Shown: positions 34,531-46,293, counted from the first letter of the stretch. The stretch: DNA of 64,000 nucleotides from Eutypa lata (GCA_022661535.1 JAKULF010000003.1:4278001-4342000); one strand, 5' to 3'. The notes: generated by a model from the letters alone, not told the origin. Numbers and translations are program-made.

Positions 34531-37272
34531 ATGTTGCAGGTCTCGAGGAGATCCTATGTTTGTTGGCGATGTGCTCTCAGCAAATCAAAAATAGGTCTAG
34601 CTGGAGCAAGGCCGACAGGCCATTTAGTGGCAAACAGCAAATTCGGCGTGTCTTTGAGCAAAAGGGTACGCCATTGACCAAGCAATTGTTTACCTAGACT
34701 GTATGGAGTTTATGCTAATTGACACCTTAGAGCTTTGCAACAGTTCAGCATTCAAATCCATCAGCGTCTGAAGATGCTTCACAAGGATCACAAGAGGCCC
34801 TGCCAATCAGGGAACGCCTGCGTATCTGGGATAGAGAAAACCCCGGTGTAGCGCATCCTATGCTTACAGACTTTCCTGACGAAGGTGGCCTGTCTAACAG
34901 TTTTACGCGCCCTCAAAATGTTGCTATGGCGCAGTTTGAAGTGAGCGCACCGTTATTCCAGGGAGACGAACTCGGAGAGCTCCGCTCGGACGATGCGCTT
35001 CTGAAACCCGGTGATCTAGTTGAACTAAGGTATGCTACTTACGATACTCTACATGTAGGAGATTTATCTGACATATAATGATCAGCTCCGAAGGGTCAAG
35101 ACGTCCCGTGCTTGCTATCTGCCTTGGCCGCTTCAACGGGTACGAGCATTACTATGCTAGCAGTGGCAAGTGGTTCTCTGGGCTAGGGGTGCGGACACTC
35201 TTCGTCATCCACAATTTCGCCTCGTTTGCTGAGATAGAACCCATCATCGCGGAGTTGCCATCTACGGAAACACCGTTGGAGAATTTGAACACCTTGCAAG
35301 ATCTCGGGCATGGCCCGTCCCGGGCGACAGCTTCCAAACTCCTGCTGAGAATGCTAGAGTTTGTCCAGTCCTCGGAAGCCATCTACCAGGCAAACGCCGG
35401 CACGTTAGATGCCTCGAGTTCATTCATTGGCGACCCCGAAAGACATCGGTATCTCACTCTGCATGAAATTGCCGACCTCCTACTTCCCAAAGAGCTCAAA
35501 GACGGTGACAAGTTCAACCCGTCTGCACTGTACGCGGTGCATAGATCACTTTTGCAGGACGAGGTATTCTTCAGACCCCTCAAAGTAACAGGCCACCGGA
35601 GATCGTATCTATTCGAGATCAGCCCGCTTTCGGAAGTCCGCATTGTTCAGAGAGTGGAAAATATGGTCCGTGAGTATTTGGACGGTATGCAAAGCGACAA
35701 ATCTCAACGAGGAGGATCGTCAATCATGCCCAATTTCATCAAGACCGCCCGCAAAGCTATTGACCAAAGTCGTAAGCACCGACAATGGTCAGAAACCGGT
35801 ATAATTGGGCCTTCTAAAACCGAGGGTTCACAGTTACCAGAGTGGTCTGACCCAGAGCTTCAGATCTTGCAGTTTATGGAACTTTGGGCTGGATACCAGT
35901 TGTTTCCCAACTATTCGCGCCTTCAGTGTACCGGTTCTGCCATCTTGCGGGCTATCGGTAGGTATCAAGATGCCGAAGCTCTTTCACCGTCGACTGGGTG
36001 GACGTTCCTCCAGGAGGTTCGTTGGATACCCCCTTGGGAGATCCCGGCGCGGTACCGTGTGCGTTTCCCGGAAGTGGAAATAAAACGTGGCGGCGGGTAC
36101 ACCCGACCGTCCTTTGGTATGCTCGATCAGCACCTGAAGAGCGATGTATTCGCCGATTCTCGCAAAGACTGGGAAGGGGTAACCGCTTACTGTATTGATT
36201 CCGAGTCCACTATGGATATCGACGATGGGGTTTCACTGGAAAAGACGTCAGTCCCTGGCCAATACTGGATTCATGTCCACGTTGCGGACCCGGCGTCATG
36301 TATCGCGGCTGAGACGCCAGTGGCCAAATATGCTGAACTTATACCAGAGACGATCTATTTACCTGGGCACTTTGAACGTATGCTTCCTAGTGGCATTAGC
36401 CAGGAAAAGTTTTCTCTCGCACCCGGCCGACCCTGCCTTACGTTTAGCGCCCTGGTGAACGATAATGGTTTGGTATTAGAACACCAAGTTACTCCCGGGC
36501 GCTTAAAGGACGTCGTGTACATGACAGGAGAAGACGTCGCCTCCGCCATCGGGGAGACCCGCGCGGACCCGGTAGTCGGTGTTGACGAGCTGGCCATCGG
36601 GCCTGCGCCCCAAACCAAGCCGCCACCCCGGAAGATGACGCGTCCCGCGGACCTCACCCCAGAGCAGCTCTCTGAGCTCACCAAGCTGTCCGAGCTCGGA
36701 AAAGCGATCCAAGCCATCTGGCTCCAGAAGGGCGCGACGCCGTTCTTCCAGCCGCGCGCCGAGGCAGCGGCCTACTTCGACGCGGTATCGCAGAGCGCGA
36801 CCAAGGACGACAACTTCATCCTGACGACGGGCGACCCCTCGATCCGGATCGCGTACGCGCAGCGCGGCGGGTCGACGGAGCTCGTCGAGCACGCGATGCG
36901 GCTGGCGGGCGAGGTGGCGGCGCGCTGGTGCCACGAGCGCGGCATCCCGATCCCGTTCCGCACGCAGCCGCACGCCGTCCAGAACGCCGCCCTCATCCAG
37001 CAGTACACGCGCGACGTCTTCTACCCGCTCCTCGAGCGGGGCGTCCGCCCGGACGACGGCCAGTGGCGCCACCTGCGCGCCCTGCTCGGCGGCGACGAGA
37101 TCTCCACCGCGGCGGGTCCCTACTTCACTCTCGGTGCCGACATGTACACGCGCGCCACATCGCCGCTGCGCCGCTTCTCCGATCTGATCGTGCACTGGCA
37201 GATCGAGGCGGCGATCCTGCACGAGCGGCGCACGGGCCGATCTCTCGTCCTCCCCCCCGACGCCAATGGCAT

Positions 37273-37303
<31 letters not shown>

Positions 37304-37762
37304 GAGGATAGCGACGACAGCTTCCTGCCCTTCAGCCGCGCCCGCCTCGACCGCATGCTCCCGATGCTGCGGATGCGGGAGCAGCAGGCGCGGGCGCTGA
37401 CGCGGCGCGACGGCGCCGACCAGTGGATCCTGCAGGCGCTGGTGCGGGCGTGGCGGTTCGGCGAGGCGCCGCTGCCCGACACGTTCCAGTTCAGCGTCGT
37501 GCACGTGGCGGGCCGGCGCAGCGTGCTCGGCCGCCTCGACTGGTTCGACCGCCCCGCGCTGCTGCGGTCCGATGCTCTTGGGGGCGTCGCCCGCATGGTC
37601 GACGTGCGCGTCGGCGACGTGTTCAAGGTCAGGCTGAGGGACGTCAATGTTCATGCTAAGCGGATCCTCGTCGAGGCTGTGGAGCTGCTTGAGCGCGCGG
37701 GTGGGGGTGGTAGTGGCGATGATGGTGGTAGTGGGAAGGTGACGGCAGGGGCTGCTGCTTGA
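34531..37762 (+). CDS. cyt-4: mitochondrial RNB-family 3'-5' exoribonuclease (CYT-4/DSS1)
   Basis: Three exons (34531-34665, 34731-35029, 35086-37762; introns 65 and 56 nt) give 1036 aa. The N-terminus, MLQVSRRSYVCWRCALSKSK, is basic and fits a mitochondrial presequence; an ATG two codons earlier (34525) is also possible. The RNB catalytic signature YCIDSESTMDIDDG (about residues 513-526) keeps the metal-binding aspartates, and a C-terminal S1-like region follows. In Neurospora CYT-4 acts in mitochondrial RNA turnover and intron processing, and yeast Dss1 is the nuclease of the Suv3 degradosome. A poly-Ser tract from an AGC repeat (37270-37301) interrupts the C-terminal part. GC content rises sharply after about 36540. 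Confidence 0.92.
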
Positions 37763-38084
37763 TTGAGGCTTTGGAAGGGAGAGGAGGGAAGAAAAGGGGG
37801 TGTTCTGTCCCGTCCTGTCCTGTCTTGTATATTGGATGTGTTAACTGTATCACGACGAATACGCCACTGAATATGTAAATTACGTTAGACTGTTCTCGTA
37901 AACTCTGCTTACTACCTTTTGAGTACAGACGAGACACGATTATGGTGAGTTTCTCAACTTAAGCTACAAGTTACATACCAATCTGGGCTAGACCTTCAGT
38001 AGGTACATGTAGGTAGGTAGATAATCCAACTCTAGTTTCATGATATGTGATCATTCTAATTAAGGTCTTGTCGAGTTAGTAATA
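37763..38084. other. 3' flank of the exoribonuclease gene
   Basis: A GT/GGAAG-rich 3' region running into the TA that precedes the AT-rich element. TAGGTAGGTAG appears at 38010-38020. No gene seen. Confidence 0.5.
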
Positions 38085-40038
38085 CCCGTTGGTTAATGCG
38101 GGAAATTAACCAATTAACCAGGGCTTAATTAGCACTTAATATTATAACTTTTAAAATACTGTAATTAATGTTATTAAAAAATTAATAACTTTACGAATAT
38201 TATATATATAACGATGAAATAAATATATTAATTATTTTTAAAAAGTAATATATTTAAATAAAATAAAATCGTAAAATTAAAAAAAATATATATTAATATA
38301 TTAAAATATTTATATTACGTTAAATATAATATTAATAAATAAATATATAACGAATTATTTTAAAAATATATATAAATATTATATAATAATAATAAAAAAT
38401 ATTAAAAATAATATTAAAAAAATAAATTTTTTATAAATATTATTTATTTAAATAAAAGTTTTTAAAAGTTTTATTATATAATATTTAAAACGATTTATAT
38501 AATTATTAATTTTTTTTAAAATTATATTTTATATAAAATAAATTATAACTTTTTAAATATAATATATATTAATTTTTTATAAATTATTATAATTATTTTT
38601 AAAAATTTATAAAAATTATAAAAATATTTATATATTTTTTTAAATTTTATTTATAAAATATCGTTAAAAAATATATATAATAATATATTATATAAAACTT
38701 AACTTTTTTTATTTAATATTTTAAAAATAATATAAATTTATATTAAATTTTTAAAATTTTTAATAATATTAAAAATATTATAATTAATATTTTAAAAGTT
38801 ATAATATTAAATATTAATTAAATTTAAATTAATTAATAAATTATTTTAAATTTTAAATTATTATAATTTCGTTATATATATTTTTTATATTAAATTAATA
38901 TATTAAATTTTAATAATTTAAATTTATTTAATAATTTTTTATTTTTTATATATTATAAAATATTACGTTTTAATATAAAATAATTCGTAATAAATTTAAA
39001 ATTTTATATATATTAAATTTATAAATTAATATATAAATAAAAAATTTTATTATTTTTTTTAAATTTAAAATAAAATCGTATAAATTAAAATAAATAAATT
39101 ACTTTATAAAAATTATTTTATAAAAATTATTTTATAAATATATTTTAATATATTTTATATATATATATATATTATTATTTTTTTAATTATTTATAAAAAA
39201 ATCGTATATATATAATTTAATATAATAAAAACTTTAAATATTATAATGTTTTTAATTAAAATAATAATAATAATATATAATTAAAAAAACTTTTAAATTT
39301 ATAAAATAATTTATAAACTTATAAATTTAAATTAAATTATATAAATTATTTATTTAAATAATTATTTAATTCGTATATTATTATTATTATTTTAATTAAA
39401 AAAATTATAACGTTTTAAGTTTTTTTAAATATAATATTATTTTTAAATATTTTTTTTAAAATAATTAAAATAATAATAATAATATATAAATTAAATAATC
39501 GTTTAAATAAATAATTTATATAAATTTATTTAAATATTTTTTTAATATATTATAATTATTTATTATATTATTAAAATTATAACGTTTTAAATTTTTATTA
39601 TATAATATTATTTTTAAACGATTTTTTTAAAAATAATTAAAATTATATTAATAATATATTAATTATAAAAATATTTAAATAAAATATTTTAATATTTATA
39701 AATTTTTAAACTTTAAATTAAAATAAATTATTTTCTTTTAAATTTATAATAATAATATATATATATTTATAATCTTTATTTAATTTTATATTTAATAATA
39801 TATTTAATTTTTTAATATATATTTTAATTAATTAATTATTAAATAAAACGTAAAAAAATTAAAATTAATTTATATAAAAAAAATGTTTTTAATATTTATA
39901 AAGTTAAAAATCATTAAATTAAATTAGGTTTTTTTTCGTCGACATTAAAATTTTATAGGTATTTTTCCGTATTAGGCTTAGTAGGTACGTAGGGTACAGT
40001 CGACGAAAAAAGGCCTAATGTATGAGGTAACCAACGGG
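38085..40038. mobile_element. AT-saturated, RIP-like relic bounded by short inverted repeats
   Basis: The borders CCCGTTGGTTA (38085-38095) and TAACCAACGGG (40028-40038) are an 11-bp perfect inverted pair, and each outer side is followed by TA (38083-38084, 40039-40040), as expected for a Tc1/mariner-type insertion; the length of about 1.95 kb fits that class. Between about 38140 and 39920 the DNA is almost only A and T. The rare remaining C mostly sit in CpG or ApCpTpT context; CpA and CpC are essentially gone, the mark of saturated RIP. No frame can be restored. Internal repeats are present (for example 39404 and 39576 onward). The transposon identity is inference: TIRs this short could be coincidence. 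Confidence 0.6.
39923..40019. repeat. 21-bp inverted repeat straddling the edge of the AT block
   Basis: The arm at 39923-39943 (ATTAGG, a T run, CGTCGAC) pairs with 39999-40019 at 19 of 21 positions, with 55 bp between. The two differences are TT in the AT-block copy against CC in the outer copy, the direction expected from C-to-T mutation. Confidence 0.75.
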
Positions 40039-40301
40039 TATATTGTGAACAGGTAAGTAACGGCCTATCTAGGTAGCTTCCTACTTACTTACAATAGGGA
40101 TTTGAACATATATGTACGTAGCGAGGACAAAGGAATGAAAAACCCCCGCTGATCCAAGCCGTGCCTGTCTGCCATACGTTTGTTTTCAAGATGGCACGCA
40201 GGGGAGGAGGGGGTAGCTTACGGAGTTACCTAACAATGCATTGTATTCACGCAAGTAACTACCTATGTAGTTACGTGCCTATACCTATGAAGCTAAACTC
40301 C

Positions 40302-40302
<1 letters not shown>

Positions 40303-40330
<28 letters not shown>
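40303..40330. repeat. TG dinucleotide microsatellite
   Basis: Fourteen perfect TG units. Confidence 0.9.
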
Positions 40331-40334
<4 letters not shown>

Positions 40335-40863
40335 TTTGCTCGCAACTACTTATGTAAATAAGCAGTAGCCCTTGGTAGCTTTACAGAACGCGTTGTCGGA
40401 AATGGGATGCCGGGTATCACTCAACAAGCAAGCCCACTGGAATGTGGGAAATGCAACACGTACTTACCCAACCAAGGTGGGGGGGTTTATTTGGCCACAT
40501 GCCCACACTGTCTGGGGAAGGCAACCTGGCAACGTAAGAAGAGAAGGGGAAGGAGGGGGTAGGAATGTACTGAAATTAGGAACACCTGGGGATCAATGGG
40601 GTAGGATAAACTTGTGGGTGCTCGTGATGGTCGTGGATTCACTAGGATGTTGTTCTTGGGGCGGATTTACATAGTAATATATAGAGTAATAACGGTACAA
40701 TAATGGTCTTTTGCTATATAAGGAAGGGGAAGCCTAGACACGCGATAGCTACCTATGTACTTAGGTTGTAGGTATGTTATCAAACATTGAATAGCTAGTT
40801 ACCTAGGAATATAAGTAGTTACAGACTCTGAGACATAGGCATATATACCTAGGTGTATATATG

Positions 40864-40885
40864 TATATATATATATATATATATA
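40864..40885. repeat. TA dinucleotide microsatellite
   Basis: Eleven perfect TA units next to a TATATACCTAGGTGTATATA near-palindrome. Confidence 0.9.
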
Positions 40886-41543
40886 ACCTTCCTCTATCAA
40901 CCCCTGTCACTGTCGAGAACCTCTTTTGAGGAAAAGCAGCGAACAATGGAAGCAATTGGAAGCTACCCAATCGTATTATGATTAAAGGCTTTTTTTTAAG
41001 ACACAATATATGTGCAACACGGGGCCGGAGCCCCCATCTCTTTCGCTCTAAACTACATTTGCAACCCCGTTTTGTTACCGCACAACATAAACCTTTTCCT
41101 TAGTTTATAGGGCCAATATTGTAGCGCTGCCTGGTATACCTGCCCGAGAAGCAAAGCAAAGCTGAACCCGTGGTCCCTGCCCTCCGTAAAATAAAATAAA
41201 AACCCCGTATGTGTGCCATTTTCCGTTTCCCTCATGCCGCCCTCTATTTATGTGGAAGCCCTGGTGAGGCCCCCGCCTTTTGATATGTTGCCATATCTTC
41301 CCTGATAATTGCGCTTGAAAAATTAAAAATCAAGAGCTTGTTCCGCTAAAACGCCAGTGCCATGCAAGTGAATTATTGAACCAAATATGTGTGTTTCATC
41401 GAGAGTAGGTGTATGTCACCCAGTCCATGACCTGTGTAATGAGTGACCACTACTCATCTGTGCCACTCCACTTCGTAATATCTTCTCCCTTGCCTTAGAG
41501 TAGTTGCTGTTACAACAAGGTCCCCAAAGCAATGCTGATATAG

Positions 41544-43343
41544 TCACCGCCAACCCACATTCCAGATGACATGAACGATATCCCGGGCGGTATTGACGGT
41601 TTCCACGACACGTCCAACAAGACCTGGGTATGGCTGAGCTTCACTATCAGCTGGCATTAACATCCCGGAATCTGTTCGACGTAATCCTTCAGAATCCGAC
41701 GTGGGGCCGTTCTGGGACGAGGGACTTTGAGAGCCGAATGTCCGATATTGCGATGGAGGGTCGACCGGACTGGATACCGGTGTGGAACTATCTGTCTCTA
41801 AAACCGGAGCATCCAGGTCATCACAGTCGTAGTACATCGATTCAGAAGCCCTTGAAGGCCGTAGCGTTTCCTGAGATGCCGAAGGTGACAGTGAAGAACC
41901 ATTCGGGAAGGCTCTGCTATGTTTCATCGCAGTCTCGCGAGGTTCCGGCGAATCCACACGGTATTTCAGTGTTGTCGATGGTAACATTGCAATGGTTTTG
42001 CTTTCCGTAGTCGGAGTTGGTTGCGGTTTCCGTATGATAGGCTTCTTTTTAGATCTAGTTGGCTTCATCATGATTGCATCGTCGTCTGAATCGCTGTCCT
42101 CGCCGAATTTCCACCTGGCTTGCTCTAATTCATCATCGTCATCATCATCTCCCTTGACGTCTACAGCAATGCATTGTGTAACGTGCTCGTCGAAATGTAT
42201 ATGCTTTCGTTCGGCTGCAGGAGTTTCGAGACCTGATGTCGATGTGGACGAGACCCCACATGTGTTCTCGTAGGACCGTCTCCGAGAAGAGAAGGGGAAA
42301 GCGATATAATCTGTGGCTGCCCTGTGTAGACTTGGACGAGCTACCCCCATGCTTCCGTCCTTCTGTTGAGCTTGAACGGCAGCGGTCGCCTGTTTGAGTA
42401 AAGATGACGATGATAAAGACCGCTGTAGCATGATCTCTGACATGCTCCTCTTTTTCAGAATGGGCTTTTTGTGGGCAAATGAACCGTGCCTTGATAAGGC
42501 TGAACGTTTCTGACCCGTACCGTTAGGAGACAGCTTAGCAGTATGCGTCTGTAGTGGCCCATATAACCATGTTACGTCACAATCCTTAAGCCTATCATGT
42601 ATTTAGTAAAGTGAGCTGAATGAAGAGGAGAGCAAAGTATACCAGTTCAAAGTCTCGGGTGAGATGGTTTTCAAGTTGTATTTATTCTTCATCCAAGTCC
42701 GCCACGAGGCATTCTCCAGACGAGGGCCATTTGTGTATTCGCCCCTCTTTGAAACAATATACCGCCACGAGGACCAGATATCTTCTTCTCTCCAGTTGTG
42801 GGACAGGTAGTCGACGTGATGGGTGGGGTGTTGTTTGACGGCCGTGTCATCCTCGGCATGCTCGAGAAGCTCGGGTGTTCCAGGGCGTGAAGTAGCGGTT
42901 GATACATCTTCCGAAGGAGAAACGGTATATGAATTACCGGTTCCTGGACTTGGGGGAGGTTCTAAATCTTCCAACGGACCAAAAAAGGGTCTGTCACCGA
43001 TCGTCGGCATAACAATCTGATGTCCAGATTTGGTATGGATTTCATCTTCGCATTGGCCGTCTAATGACAAATTAGTGGCAGGAGTGGAGGGGTAAGATGG
43101 ATCAATAGAATCAGCATGAAGTGTAGGAGGAGATGATGGTGTTGAGCATGGACTCGAGTCGGGAACTAGGTGGAGGGATTCGTGATAAGCTTCCTCATAT
43201 AAGTCGTTGAGTCGTGAAGTTGAGGATGATGCATGAAATTTGTTGGACTGTGTCGAGTCGAATCTGGGTTGTGATCGTGACCGGCGCAATCCCGTCGTTG
43301 AAGAGAAAGGGTTATTATCCTCGGCCGAGAGTACTACCGCCAT
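41544..43343 (-). CDS. protein phosphatase 1 regulator, REG1/HEX2-like (DUF1752)
   Basis: Two exons (43343-42643 and 42591-41544; 51-nt intron with GTATAC donor and TAG acceptor) encode 582 aa. The N-terminal third is Ser-rich. The DUF1752 core lies at about residues 183-234 (NWREEDIWSSWRYIV, then RLENASWRTWMK) and continues across the splice site. A basic patch, KKPILKKRSMSEIMLQRS, follows near 275. At residues 363-367, KHIHF matches the RVxF consensus for docking to the PP1 catalytic subunit, followed by DEHVTQCIAV and an acidic patch, the same order as in yeast Reg1. The C-terminus ends VETVNTARDIVHVIWNVGW. Reg1 targets Glc7 to Snf1 in glucose repression; the same role here is inferred from the domain order. 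Confidence 0.85.
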
Positions 43344-45868
43344 GTTGATCGAGGGCTCTTTTTCTTGTTCTGCTTGCTACCTCGTGTAATGGCGTATACG
43401 ACGCGGGGCGATGAGGTGCGATGTAGTAGATATTGCTATACTACGCCGTGCCTATTCCTGATCCTCCGACTACGTGACTCCTCAAGAATAGTTGATAAAT
43501 CGCCGTCATGGGAATCTCCTGGAGCCTCAGCGAACAAGGTGTTGTGTGATTATGTTCAATCGACTGACTAGAGAGCCTGCGGCTGTCGTCCGTTGTCGTT
43601 GTCGTTGTCGTGGCTGTCGTTGTAGTTTCCGTAGGATCCGTATTCTTAGGTCAGATATTATTCGTATTATTCCGTGATCTAATCCTCCTAAAAGAACTTA
43701 GTAGCTACAGCAGAGCTAGGAAGAAATATTCTTGGCCGTGGGGTAGTCGGCAAGTCGGTGCACAATGATATCAATTCGGAATCATCCGGACTTTGATATG
43801 TCAGTGTGTGTAATAGAAACGAAGAAACAGGATTTGGTAGTTTACTTGATATGCGAATTAGTGCGTACAAGACCGTCGGGAGAGGAGGACACAGGTGTAT
43901 ACGTGTGCGTATATGTGTATGTGTATGGTATGGTATGGATGGTATGGATGGTATCGCACGGTAGATATGATGAAGGGTTTTGAACAAAAAAATGGAGAGA
44001 TAAGAATGAATCGAAGTCTGCCGTTCGCCAGTTGTGGCTGTATGGGAAAGTTTAGGTAGGTATGGTACATACATCGGGTTTACTTTCCTGACAAGCAAAG
44101 AAGAGTTCACCACACGGTAAAATTACCACTAGTGTGTGGGGGTGGACAATTGGAGGGCACGGTACAAAATTCAAAGTACATGCAGCTAAGTACTTTTTGT
44201 ATGCAGGGCGAATGGGAATCCGGTAGATCGGAAGGTTAACTATTATTGCAAGGATTTTGAGCGAGACTTTCAATGTTGTGCTGCGTGAGGAGGGGCCAGC
44301 AGGCCAGCAGGCGGGGAGACCGGCCACAGACAGTCCAGCCAGGATCTGGTTATCGCCATACAATAAGTAGTTAGGCAATAATCTAACGTCAAGTAACTAG
44401 GTAGAGCTAAGTATGGAATTATGTAACTAGCAGGAGGCATAATACTGAATGAATATATATCTATATAATTACATACCTACGTATGTCTGTAAAGAGGCAT
44501 TGTATACTGCTTTCCTATATACATAACATACATATACAAATAGATAACCATAGGTAGTATTGATACGATCTGATTAGAGACTACCTAACTAGGATGTTGG
44601 TTGCACAATACAAAGTTTAGGCTACGTACAATGAATGACTTAAGAGTTGTTAAGCACCTTGTAAGATGCGGGGGATACTTCATAGATAAGATGTCAATGA
44701 ACTGCCTACCTACATACATCCTACCCAACTCCTACATCTACCTACGAATAGACAGTCATCCCATTGAGTATACACGTAAGCACCGTAAGTATGGACGGAT
44801 ATCCCCTTTCAAATAACAATAAATAATAATAACAGATCTTATAATATATCAAGTCAGGTACGTGCACCTTCACCGCGGGAAAACTACTAGTTATGTAGTT
44901 ACAAATTCTAATCCTACGTGCTATATAAGATAGGCAAAGCGCCGTGGTGCCAATGCGAGAGGTACATATCCTAAACTAGAGTTGCATGCCTACCAAATAT
45001 ACATGGCTGACCATCATTCCTGTGGTTGGTCTGATTGCAGACGGTGGTGTCTGTTCGTGCAGCATGCCTAGGTAGTAGGTGCATGCGAAGGTGCAGAATC
45101 CAACAGGGATACTGTTTCGCTTATTATGTATTCGAAATGTGAACTCAGGATGGCCAAACCTGGCGTTGCTGCTATCTATATTCGTGCTCGCAAGGTTGAG
45201 CCGTCAGAGAAGGGGGGTCGTTTAGACTCAACTCAGTCACACATGGCGTAAATACATACGTACATACATACCTGCGTACGATCAGGTACGTATGTAGGTC
45301 TGATTCACTTTGATTGAAGATCAATATGCCTACATGCTCGGACATTGGCGATTGTCATTGCTATATCCTTAACCTACATATTGGGGCACTTGATGATGTA
45401 TGTACCACTAACTTACACGAGTGATGCAAACAAATCCAAGAACGCGGGGGTAGAAAAGAAAAGAAGCAAGCAAGCAACCGAGCATCCGTCCGAACCTTTT
45501 TGCGATATACCTATGCGGGTGGGGGGGGTTTTAGAACATCATTGCTCAAGGGTTGCAAGTCCAGAAATGATCATAAATCTGTATAATGCTTGCGACATGA
45601 TTGCACAATAATTACTAAGTAAATACATCGCAATAACAATTAAGCTAAATGCATAATAATGGATTTCTGCTAGTTAATAATGCCTGAAGTAACTAGCTCG
45701 ACTAAGCCAATATAATCGTTTTTTAATATAAGGATATTATCCATATAAGCATAATATATTAGTTAGATTTATGCATATAAAATCTTTTTGTTGCATAATT
45801 ATGATAGTATCCGCATAACTATTGCAGGCCCTGGCAATCATTGCAGGACTTGGCAATCATTGCAAAGG
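43344..45868. other. intergenic region upstream of the REG1-like gene
   Basis: The promoter of the REG1-like gene and further gene-poor DNA. It has GTATGG/GGTATG repeats at 43920-43955 and many CATAC/TACGTA motifs (45250-45300). No gene seen. Confidence 0.5.
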
Positions 45869-45910
45869 ACCTACCTATAGACCTTCAGACTTACCTACAG
45901 ACCTACCTAC

Positions 45911-46095
45911 AGACCTACACCCTACAGACCTACACCCTACAGACCTACACCCTACAGACCTACACCCTACAGACCTACACCCTACAGACCTACACCCTAC
46001 AGACCTACAGACCTACAGACCTACAGACCTACAGACCTACAGACCTACAGACCTACAGACCTACAGACCTACAGACCTACAGACCTACAGACCTA
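45911..46095. repeat. two-phase minisatellite: six 15-bp units then eleven 8-bp units
   Basis: Six perfect copies of AGACCTACACCCTAC fill 45911-46000. They are followed without a break by eleven perfect copies of AGACCTAC at 46001-46088 and a partial unit to 46095. The 15-mer is the 8-mer plus ACCCTAC. Because 8 is not a multiple of 3, long open frames here are an artefact of the repeat. Confidence 0.95.
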
Positions 46096-46200
46096 GGCCA
46101 CTAGATTACCTAAAAGGGAAGTGGGGTATGTGGTGCGACGGATTTAACCTTATAAAGGATAATAAAAATTTAGGTTTTTACCCGGATACTTTAGGTAGAA

Positions 46201-46293
46201 GTAATATAATCTAGTGGTTAAGTATGTAGATTTAATATATTCCATTGTAAGTCGCCCAATTGATAAGTACAAGGTTCGAATCTTATACGTAAC
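46201..46293 (+). other. tRNA-like relic (possible pseudo-tRNA or SINE head)
   Basis: CTAGTGGTTAAG (46211-46222) resembles the D-arm/A-box of Glu/Gly/His-type tRNAs, and GGTTCGAATC (46273-46282) is a full B-box. Spacing of about 60 bases is compatible with polymerase III promoters. I could not form a seven-base acceptor stem or a good T-stem, so it is not an intact tRNA. It could be a mutated tRNA gene or the head of a tRNA-derived SINE. Confidence 0.35.

Larger units (their letters stand above)
40042..41543. other. intergenic region with microsatellites
   Basis: A 1.5-kb spacer between the AT block and the stop codon of the REG1-like gene. It holds TG and TA dinucleotide tracts listed separately and several CCTAGG/TAGGTA motifs. 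Open frames here are short and unconvincing. Confidence 0.5.

Noticed and set aside
36503..37654. 383-codon minus-strand frame across the end of the exoribonuclease gene
   Set aside because: It is a GC-rich shadow of a gene whose RNB motifs are clear on the plus strand; the composition is Arg/Ala/Val/Glu-biased without any motif.
38085..40038. Centromere core or inserted mitochondrial DNA
   Set aside because: The block is far too short for a fungal regional centromere, and I see no mitochondrial gene or rRNA word; short inverted ends and loss of CpA fit a RIP-mutated element better.
45911..46095. CRISPR-like array
   Set aside because: The repeats are directly abutting with no unique spacers, and the organism is a fungus; it is a minisatellite.
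45822..46214. 130-codon repetitive frame (TDLHP and QTYRP repeats)
   Set aside because: It is an artefact of the stop-free AGACCTAC minisatellite, which is open in more than one frame.
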